Shown here: positions 57,856 to 64,000 of the stretch, one piece after another
Layout of the letters: the number at the start of each line of letters is the position of its first letter
Position numbering within the stretch: the first letter of the stretch is position 1
From: Kribbella sandramycini
GTDB lineage: Bacteria > Actinomycetota > Actinomycetes > Propionibacteriales > Kribbellaceae
Assembly: GCF_013131805.1 (NCBI RefSeq)
Contig: NZ_JABJRC010000010.1
Coordinates: forward strand, 186,001 to 250,000
Length of the DNA stretch: 64,000 bases
Direction of reading: 5' to 3'
Made by a program: the position numbers and the translations under genes
Notes under the pieces: generated by a model
What the model saw: the letters and a program-made list of their open reading frames with translations, nothing else
Databases searched by the model: none
What the model was told of the DNA's origin: nothing

Positions 57856-60627
57856 GTGACGGATGACCTGAGCTATGTCGAGGACTTCGCCCCCGGTGAG
57901 AACGTGCTGCCGGCGCGGGCGTGGCTGGATGACGACACCGAGCGCGTCGCGCTCGGTGGGGACTGGAGCTTCCGGTTGTCGCCGAGTGTCGCCGACGCGC
58001 CGGACGACCTGAAGGACCCGGACACCTCCGGCTGGGACACGCTTGCCGTCCCCGGCCACTGGCAGCTGAGCGGGTACGGCGCCCCGGCGTACACCAACGT
58101 GGTCTACCCGTTCCCGCTGGAGCCGCCGTACGTACCGACGGACAACCCGACCGGGGACTACGTGCGGACGGTCGCCGTCCCGGCGTCGTTCGCCGGGGCG
58201 CGGGTGGTGCTGCGGTTCGAGGGCGTGGACTCGCGGTTCAAGGTGTACGTGAACGGGTCGGCGGTCGGGTGGTCGTCCGGGAGCCGGCTGCCGAGTGAGT
58301 TCGACGTGACGTCGCTGGTGACGCCGGGGTCCGAGGCGCGGATCGCCGTCCGGGTGCATCAGTGGTCGGCCGGGTCGTACGTCGAGGACCAGGACATGTG
58401 GTGGTTGTCCGGGATCTTCCGCGAGGTGAACCTGCTGGCCCAGCGGCCGGAGGCGGCGACCGACGTCTTCGTGCACTCGTCGTACGCCGATGGCGTCGGC
58501 ACGCTGCGCGTCGATGCGGACGTCGCGGGGACGGTCGTCGTACCGGAGTTGGGGCTGGAGACGCCGACCGGGGTCGAGGTGACCGCGCCGGTCGAGCCGT
58601 GGAGCGCCGAGGTGCCGCGGCTGTACGACGGCGTGCTGCAGACGGCCGGCGGTGCCGTGCGGCTGCGGATCGGCTTCCGGACGGTCGCGATCGCGGACGG
58701 CGTCCTGACCGTGAACGGGAACCGGGTGCTGTTCAACGGCGTGAACCGGCACGAGTTCCACCCCGACCGCGGGCGGGCGCTGACCGAGCAGGACATGCTG
58801 GACGACGTCCTGATCATGAAGCGGGCCGGGATCAACGCCGTCCGCACCAGCCACTACCCGCCGCACCCGCACTTCCTGTCGCTGTGCGACGAGTACGGCC
58901 TGTACGTCGTCGACGAGTGCGACCTGGAGACGCACGGGTTCGGCTACGAGCCCGAGCCGCCGGACCTGCCGAACCCGGTGATGGACCCGCGCTGGCGTGA
59001 CGACCTGGTCACCCGCATGCAGCGGATGATCCACCGGGACAAGAACCATCCGTCGATCGTGATCTGGTCGCTCGGCAACGAGTGCGGGATGGGCGAGAAC
59101 CTGAAGGCGATGTACGACGCCGCCAAGGAGCTCGACCCGTCGCGGCCGGTGCACTACGAGCGCGACCTCGAGGCCGAGTTCGTCGACATCTACTCGCGGA
59201 TGTACACCGACCCGGCCGGCTGCGCGGAGATCGGCGCCGACGCCTCGAAGTACCGGAACCTGCCGTTCATCCTCTGCGAGTACGGCCACGCGATGGGGAA
59301 CGGGCCGGGCGGCCTGCTCGACTACCGGGACGTCTTCGACAAGTACCCGCGCTGTCAGGGCGGCTTCATCTGGGAGTTCATCGACCACGGCCTGCGGACC
59401 ACGATCGACGGTCGCGAGGTCTACGCCTACGGCGGCGACTTCGGCGAGACCATCCACGACGGCAACTTCGTCTGCGACGGCCTCCTCTTCCCCGACCGCA
59501 CCCCGTCGCCGGGGATGCACGAGTTCATCAAGGTCATCGAACCGCTGCGCATCCTTGCTGCTGGCAACGGTGCGATCTCGATCACCAACCGCCACGAGGT
59601 CCTCGACACCGGCCACCTCACCTTCACCTACAAGATCGAGGCCGAAGGCAACCAGCTGACCACCGGCACTCTCGACGTCCCCACGATCGCCCCCAGTGCA
59701 ACCGTCGAGGTAGCGCTCCCCGCCCACGACGCGTCAGCCCCCGAGACCTGGCTGACCGTCACCGCCGCCCTCACCGAGCCCACACCCTGGGCCGAAGCCG
59801 GCCACCGCATCGCCTGGGGCCAACTCCGCCTCGACGAGCCCGCGGCGGCCGCACCTGCAGTCAGCGGTTCGCCCGCGGAAGTTTCGGCTGGGGTGCGGGG
59901 GATTGCGGTTGGGGTGGTGTCGAATGCTCGGGTGGAGGTTTGGCGGGCTCCGATCGACAACGATGCGCAGCCGGGGGTTGTGGAGAGTTGGCGGGAGGAG
60001 GGGCTGCACCGGGTGCAGCAGCGCGTGGTCTCGCAGGGGGAGCGGGACGGGGCGTACGAGGTGGTGACGCGGACGGCGCCGCCCGCCCTGCAATGGGGGC
60101 TGCGGAGTACGTGGCGGTGGACGGCGACCGAAGGCGGCGTGCAGCTCGACTTGAGCGTGGTGCCGGAGGGACAGTTCCCGAAGGTGCTGCCGCGGTTGGG
60201 CATCACGTTCGAGCTGCCGAAGGTCGAGCGGGTCGAATGGTTCGGGACCGGGCCGAACGAGGCGTACGTCGACACTCGGGAGGCCGCGGCCGTGGGTAAG
60301 TACTCGGCGACGGTGGCCGAGCTGCAGACGCCGTACGTCCGTCCGCAGGAGAACGGCCACCGGATCGACACCCGCTGGGCCACCCTCGACGGCCTCCGAA
60401 TCGATGCCGTAGGCACCCTTTTCGGCCTGACGGTCCGCGACTGGACCACCCACGACCTGGAGACCGCGACCCACGCAGCCGACCTCAAGCCCGGTGACGT
60501 CACCCACGTCACCCTCGACATCGCCCAAACCGGCGTCGGCACCGCCGCCTGCGGCCCCGCCCTCCCCGAGCGCGACCAGCTGAAGACAGCCCCGGCCAAC
60601 CTGTCGGTCCGCTTCACCCAGCAGTAG
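57856..60627 (+). CDS. lacZ: GH2 beta-galactosidase
   Basis: 923 residues, no signal peptide, so intracellular. Complete five-domain LacZ layout: sugar-binding jelly roll (VPGHWQLSGYGAPAYTNVVY), immunoglobulin-like domain, barrel with acid/base Glu in WSLGNECGMGENLK (~409) and nucleophile Glu in ILCEYGHAMGNGPG (~475), and the C-terminal small-chain domain (EWFGTGPNEAYVDTREAA onward). NRHEFHPDRGRALTEQDMLD is also classic. It hydrolyses beta-galactosides. The ~100 residues around 680-720 are A/P-rich with altered codon use. Probably leaderless; no sugar permease lies beside it. Confidence 0.95.
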   Translation: MTDDLSYVEDFAPGENVLPARAWLDDDTERVALGGDWSFRLSPSVADAPDDLKDPDTSGWDTLAVPGHWQLSGYGAPAYTNVVYPFPLEPPYVPTDNPTGDYVRTVAVPASFAGARVVLRFEGVDSRFKVYVNGSAVGWSSGSRLPSEFDVTSLVTPGSEARIAVRVHQWSAGSYVEDQDMWWLSGIFREVNLLAQRPEAATDVFVHSSYADGVGTLRVDADVAGTVVVPELGLETPTGVEVTAPVEPWSAEVPRLYDGVLQTAGGAVRLRIGFRTVAIADGVLTVNGNRVLFNGVNRHEFHPDRGRALTEQDMLDDVLIMKRAGINAVRTSHYPPHPHFLSLCDEYGLYVVDECDLETHGFGYEPEPPDLPNPVMDPRWRDDLVTRMQRMIHRDKNHPSIVIWSLGNECGMGENLKAMYDAAKELDPSRPVHYERDLEAEFVDIYSRMYTDPAGCAEIGADASKYRNLPFILCEYGHAMGNGPGGLLDYRDVFDKYPRCQGGFIWEFIDHGLRTTIDGREVYAYGGDFGETIHDGNFVCDGLLFPDRTPSPGMHEFIKVIEPLRILAAGNGAISITNRHEVLDTGHLTFTYKIEAEGNQLTTGTLDVPTIAPSATVEVALPAHDASAPETWLTVTAALTEPTPWAEAGHRIAWGQLRLDEPAAAAPAVSGSPAEVSAGVRGIAVGVVSNARVEVWRAPIDNDAQPGVVESWREEGLHRVQQRVVSQGERDGAYEVVTRTAPPALQWGLRSTWRWTATEGGVQLDLSVVPEGQFPKVLPRLGITFELPKVERVEWFGTGPNEAYVDTREAAAVGKYSATVAELQTPYVRPQENGHRIDTRWATLDGLRIDAVGTLFGLTVRDWTTHDLETATHAADLKPGDVTHVTLDIAQTGVGTAACGPALPERDQLKTAPANLSVRFTQQ

Positions 60628-60670
60628 CACGAAGAACAGGACGTAGCCAGCTACGCACACCGCCCCTCCC

Positions 60671-60705
60671 GCCCGGGCTGAGCCGCCAACCGGCTCAGCC
60701 CGGGC
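60671..60705. terminator. Bidirectional terminator between GH2 and MocR genes
   Basis: GCCCGGGCTGAGCCG (60671-60685) pairs over 15 bp with CGGCTCAGCCCGGGC (60691-60705), loop CCAAC, in the 125-base gap between convergent genes. Confidence 0.88.
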
Positions 60706-60752
60706 ACCACCTCCTGTCCTTCATGCAACCCAACCCGACGTCCAAGAAGCCG

Positions 60753-62174
60753 TCAGATGGCGATGACGGGGCGGGTGGGTGGGCGGGTGGTGGGGGCTTG
60801 GTAGGTGTGCCAGGCGGTGGTCAGGCGGCGGACGGACTCGGTGAGGGTTGGGGTGGGGGTGTGGAAGTGGAGGCGGATGTGGGTGGAGCTGGCGGCGGTG
60901 AGGTCGAGGCCGGCGCCGGGGAGGACGGCGATGCCGTGGCGGAGGGCGGTTTGGGCGAAGGAGTTGCCATCGCCGTGGGGGAGGCGGATCCAGAGGACTT
61001 GGCCGCCTTGGATGGTGGGGAACGTCCAGGTGGGGAGGTGCTGGGCCAGGAGGGTCGTCAGGTGGGCGTGGCGGGATTGGAGGGTGGCGCCGACGTCCAA
61101 GGAGTCGAGTTGGGGCACGAGGTGGGCTGCGGCCAGTTGGGCTGGGACGTTGCCGCCCAGGTCGTGGACGGCGCGGAGGCGGGCGAGCCGCGTGATGAAG
61201 GGGGCGGTGGCGCGGACCCAGCCAATGCGCAGGCCGCCCCAGATGCTCTTGCTCAACGAGCCCACTGAGATGACTGAGGACCCGTACGCCGCGAGCGGCG
61301 TCGGCCGGGTTTGACCTGGAAAGCCGAGATCGGCTGGAACCTCGTCCTCGATCAGCGGGACGTCGGCAGCGGCCGCGGCGCGGGCCAGCCGCTGACGGTC
61401 CAAACGCGGCAGCACCGAGCCAGTCGGGTTGTGGTACGTCGGAATCACATAAGCCAACGCCGGACGCCGATCCCGGCACGCAGCCTCGAATCCGGCCAGC
61501 CCGACCGGCAGCCCGCGCAGTACGGCGCCCTCCTCGCGAAACACCTCCAATGCGCCCGGAAACGTCGGCGCCTCCGCCAACACCTGATCACCCGGCGACA
61601 CCAGCGCATGGGCGAGCAGCGACAACGCCTGCTGCCCACCGTTCGTCACCAGCACCTGCTCGGCAACCGTCGGTACGCCGAGCCGCGTGTACCGCTCCGC
61701 AATCGCCGACCGCAGCGACAGATGCCCGTACGGGTAGTACCCGATGTCGCCAGTGATCCGGCCCAGCTCCGGGATCATCCGCGCATACGCCTCGGCCAGC
61801 TCCGGCGGCGGCTCACCGGGCGCCGCGCAGATCGCGAGCAGGACGCCGTCGTCCCGCGTCTCCAGCGAGCCCAGGAAGATCGGATCGGCGGGCGCGTCGT
61901 CGTCCGCGCCGGTCGGTGTGCCGGCCACGCGGGTGCCGCTGCCCTGGCGGCGGGTGATCCGGCCCTCCGAGCGCAGCAGGTCGTACGCCGCGACGACCGT
62001 CGTCCGCCCGACGGCGAGGGCCTCGGCCAGCGTGCGGTCGGGTGGCAGCAGGACGCCGGGCGGTAGCTCGCCGTCGTCGATCAACTGCCGCATCCGGGCC
62101 GCGAGCAGCACGTACAGCGGGCCGCGGCCGGACGACCAGCGGCCGAGGCGATCGCACAACTCGATTGGTCTCAT
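60753..62174 (-). CDS. MocR/PdxR-type GntR regulator with aminotransferase domain
   Basis: 473 residues from ATG 62174 (MRPIELCDRLGRWSSGRG); the 22 codons above it lack support. N-terminal GntR winged helix: LYVLLAARMRQLIDDGELPP and LAEALAVGRTTVVAAYDLLR. Residues ~110-473 are a fold-type I aminotransferase domain with PLP-Lys in VGSLSKSIWGGLRIGW and VTNGGQQALSLLAHALVSPG. Such proteins use PLP or a PLP-amino acid adduct as effector and usually act on a divergent target, here the aminotransferase gene starting 55 bases away. Confidence 0.93.
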   Translation of the reverse strand: MRPIELCDRLGRWSSGRGPLYVLLAARMRQLIDDGELPPGVLLPPDRTLAEALAVGRTTVVAAYDLLRSEGRITRRQGSGTRVAGTPTGADDDAPADPIFLGSLETRDDGVLLAICAAPGEPPPELAEAYARMIPELGRITGDIGYYPYGHLSLRSAIAERYTRLGVPTVAEQVLVTNGGQQALSLLAHALVSPGDQVLAEAPTFPGALEVFREEGAVLRGLPVGLAGFEAACRDRRPALAYVIPTYHNPTGSVLPRLDRQRLARAAAAADVPLIEDEVPADLGFPGQTRPTPLAAYGSSVISVGSLSKSIWGGLRIGWVRATAPFITRLARLRAVHDLGGNVPAQLAAAHLVPQLDSLDVGATLQSRHAHLTTLLAQHLPTWTFPTIQGGQVLWIRLPHGDGNSFAQTALRHGIAVLPGAGLDLTAASSTHIRLHFHTPTPTLTESVRRLTTAWHTYQAPTTRPPTRPVIAI

Positions 62175-62199
62175 CGGCAAACCAATTCTGCCGGATTGG
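62164..62199. promoter_or_regulatory. ATTGG repeats between MocR and aminotransferase genes
   Basis: ATTGGT (62164-62169), ACCAAT (62181-62186) and ATTGG (62195-62199) form alternating inverted repeats: first with second spaced by 11, second with third by 8. They sit over the MocR start, a plausible MocR operator. Confidence 0.5.
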
Positions 62200-62229
62200 C
62201 TCTGGGACGGCCAGCCCTCGGCCCAGACG

Positions 62230-63351
62230 ATGAAGGACATGCCGACCTTTCCCGCGAACCCGCTGCAGTCCCTGTCCGAGATCCATCCGCGCTACGACCT
62301 CGGCGAGAGTTACGGCCCCGAGCTCCGGCTGGCGGACCTGCTGACACCCGAGCTGGGCGATCTGCCACTCGGCTACGGCACCGCGCAGGGCGATCCGGCG
62401 CTCCGGGCCGCGATCGCCGCGCAGTACGACGTCGAACCCGATCAGGTCGTGGTGACGATCGGAGCGCAGCACGCGATCTTCCTGCTCTCCTTCCTGCTGG
62501 CCGATCCCGGCAGCCAGGTCATTACCACCGCGCCGCTGTTCCCGTTGGCGCGCAACGTCTGCGAAACCATCGGTGCGGACGTCGAGGTCATCCCGCTGTC
62601 CTTCGACAGCGGCTATCAGGTGCGAGCGGACGACGTCCGTGCGCGCCTCACTCCGGACACCAAGCTGGTCAGTCTGGCCAGTCCGCAGAACCCATCTGGT
62701 GTCGCCGTCCCGCTGCCGGTCCTGCGAGAGATCAGCACGGCGATGGCCACGGTCTGCCCCGAGGCGGTGCTGCTGGTCGACGACACCTATCGGGTCGCCG
62801 CGTACGGCGATGACTCGGCTGCTCAGTCCGCGCTGGTCCTAGGGCCCAAGGTGGTGACCACTGCATCGCTGTCGAAGTGCCACGGCTCGGCCGGGCTGCG
62901 GGCCGGCTGGGTGATCAGCACGGATCCTGAGCTCGTGCAGCGGCTGACGACCGCCAAGTTCAGCACTGTGGTCAGCGGGTCGCCGGTGACCGAGGCGCTC
63001 GCCGTGCGGGTGTTCGAGCTGCAGGACGGCATCCTCGCCGAACGCCGCCAGCGGCTGGCGGACGGGCTCGCGGCGACAGCGGCCTGGGTGCAGGAGAACG
63101 CCGAGCTGGTCGAGTGGGTCCGGCCCGACGCCGGAGCCTTGTGCTGTATCCGATTGCGGCCTCAGCTCGACCTCGATCGGTTCCGGAGCGCCGCGGCCGG
63201 CCTCGGCGTCCGGCTGGCCGACGGCGAGTGGTTCACCGATGAGCCGCGCGTCTTCCGGCTCGGTTTCGGCTATCTGCCGCCGGTCGAGTTCAAGGCCGCG
63301 CTGGAGGCTCTGACCACCGCACTGCACAAGGCTGTCGTAGCACCCGACTAG
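62230..63351 (+). CDS. Class I/II PLP aminotransferase
   Basis: 373 residues from ATG 62230; ATG 62239 is an alternative. Fold-type I enzyme: GYGTAQGDPALRAAIAAQYD, VVTIGAQHAIFLLSFLLADP, SPQNPSGVAVPLPVLREIST (NPSG), LVDDTYRVAAYGD and the PLP-Lys in TASLSKCHGSAGLRAGWVIS. It belongs to the broad AspC/ArAT-like group; the amino donor is unknown. Divergence from the MocR gene suggests control by it. Confidence 0.9.
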   Translation: MKDMPTFPANPLQSLSEIHPRYDLGESYGPELRLADLLTPELGDLPLGYGTAQGDPALRAAIAAQYDVEPDQVVVTIGAQHAIFLLSFLLADPGSQVITTAPLFPLARNVCETIGADVEVIPLSFDSGYQVRADDVRARLTPDTKLVSLASPQNPSGVAVPLPVLREISTAMATVCPEAVLLVDDTYRVAAYGDDSAAQSALVLGPKVVTTASLSKCHGSAGLRAGWVISTDPELVQRLTTAKFSTVVSGSPVTEALAVRVFELQDGILAERRQRLADGLAATAAWVQENAELVEWVRPDAGALCCIRLRPQLDLDRFRSAAAGLGVRLADGEWFTDEPRVFRLGFGYLPPVEFKAALEALTTALHKAVVAPD

Positions 63352-63354
63352 TCT
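63349..63354 (+). promoter_or_regulatory. Leaderless -10 of the last MFS gene
   Basis: TAGTCT, seven bases before GTG 63362, overlapping the stop codon (63349-63351, TAG) of the aminotransferase gene. Confidence 0.5.
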
Positions 63355-63361
63355 TGGCGGC

Positions 63362-64000
63362 GTGCCGGAGGCTTACGACCCGTTGACCGACCCTGCACCG
63401 GCGCACGACGTGCGCGCGGTGCTGCGGATCCGGGCGTTCCGGCGGCTCTGGATCGCGTTCGGGCTGTCCAGCCTGGGCGACTGGATCGGGCTGCTGGCGC
63501 TGACCGCGATGGCGAAGTCCTTCGCCGGTGACGACTACCAGGCGGCGAACTTCGCCATCGGCGGCGTGCTGTTCCTCCGGGTGCTGCCCGCGCTGGTGAT
63601 GGGCCCGGTGGCCGGCTGGATCGCCGACCGGCTGGACCGGCGCTGGACGATGATCCTCGGCGACGTCATCCGGGCGGCGTTCTTCGTCAGCATCCCGATC
63701 GTCGGCACCCTCACCTGGGTGCTGGTCGCGACCGTGCTGATCGAGATCGTCAGCCTGGTCTGGGGTCCGGCCAAGGACGCCAGCGTGCCGAACCTGGTGC
63801 CCCGGCACCGGCTCGAGGCGGCCAACCAGATCAGCCTGATCACGACGTACGGGACGGCGCTGCCGGCCGCGGCGATCTTCACCACGATCACGCTGATCTC
63901 GCATTTCGCCGGTGACTTCGCGATCGACCTGGCCGTCTACGTGAACGCCGCGACGTTCCTGATCTCCGGGCTCGCGATCGTGTCGGTGGCCGAGATCGGC
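63362..64000 (+). CDS. MFS transporter, N-terminal part (cut by window edge)
   Basis: 213 codons visible from GTG 63362. FRRLWIAFGLSSLGDWIGLL and the loop GPVAGWIADRLDRRWTMILG are the first membrane segment and motif A of the DHA3/enterobactin-exporter (EntS-like) branch of MFS. About six membrane segments are seen before the edge. Substrate not readable. The leaderless -10 fixes the start. Confidence 0.88.
   Translation, partial: MPEAYDPLTDPAPAHDVRAVLRIRAFRRLWIAFGLSSLGDWIGLLALTAMAKSFAGDDYQAANFAIGGVLFLRVLPALVMGPVAGWIADRLDRRWTMILGDVIRAAFFVSIPIVGTLTWVLVATVLIEIVSLVWGPAKDASVPNLVPRHRLEAANQISLITTYGTALPAAAIFTTITLISHFAGDFAIDLAVYVNAATFLISGLAIVSVAEIG

Noticed and set aside
1..64000. tRNA, rRNA, CRISPR, insertion sequences, replication origin
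   Set aside because: No cloverleaf, conserved rRNA block, regularly spaced repeat array, transposase or clustered set of DnaA boxes typical of an origin was seen; the three DnaA-like boxes near the Tad locus are too few for an origin.

Overview
The window is high-GC DNA (GC very strong at third codon positions, many GTG starts) from an actinobacterium. The gene types fit a soil, polymer-degrading genus close to Kribbella or another Propionibacteriales member: several secreted chitinases, a Tad pilus locus of the Rv3654c/Rv3655c kind, a BldG-like STAS protein, an H+-pyrophosphatase, topA with a lysine-rich tail and many leaderless genes. The genus is inference; the phylum is well supported. 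I see no tRNA, rRNA, CRISPR array or intact insertion sequence.

Layout. 1-5,180: argS (cut by the left edge), a glycosyltransferase/TagF-like fusion, a degenerate Fic-fold gene, a HAD phosphatase, and a 530-base gap that may hold a small RNA. 5,400-14,000: a chitin block with three different secreted GH18 enzymes, one translationally coupled to a TrmB/LuxR-like regulator, plus an MFS exporter, a YbaK-type deacylase and a LysR regulator. 14,187-19,456: a seven-gene Tad/Flp locus (CpaE/Ssd, TadA, TadB, TadC, DUF4244 pilin, TadE, TadE-like), followed by a response regulator and a NYN nuclease. 20,735-21,245: a gene-free, motif-repeated stretch. 21,246-26,791: a five-gene overlapping operon (solute-binding lipoprotein, two permeases, ATPase, PHP metallohydrolase). 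27,080-27,157: a 25-residue His/Trp-rich peptide gene with a near-perfect ribosome binding site, the most unusual item here. 27,388-38,454: a ricin-fold secreted protein, a MrfA-type helicase, a STAS protein, H+-pyrophosphatase, a DUF4142-like/sortase fusion, an ABC exporter and a DUF2785 protein. 38,479-44,009: P450, a DHA2 drug exporter divergent from its TetR repressor with twin operators, a serine hydrolase and an unknown gene. 44,253-48,838: two tandem GGDEF proteins and a methyltransferase. 49,052-54,347: a large GH31 enzyme divergent from a Tat-type alpha/beta hydrolase that lacks its nucleophile. 54,606-64,000: topA, a Fur-family gene, a GH2 beta-galactosidase, a MocR regulator divergent from an aminotransferase, and an MFS gene cut by the right edge.

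How it works together. Much of the window concerns extracellular carbohydrate: three chitinases, GH31, GH2, a ricin-fold protein and a sugar-type ABC importer. Regulation is readable in several intergenic regions. At least ten genes show the leaderless signature of a TANNNT box ending 6-8 bases before the start codon, and almost every convergent or operon end has a GC-rich hairpin. The TetR/DHA2 region is the best resolved control region: two matching 18-base operators sit exactly 30 bases apart, one inside the -35/-10 spacer. Start codons were moved from the longest reading frame wherever a ribosome binding site, a leaderless box or the domain boundary decided it.
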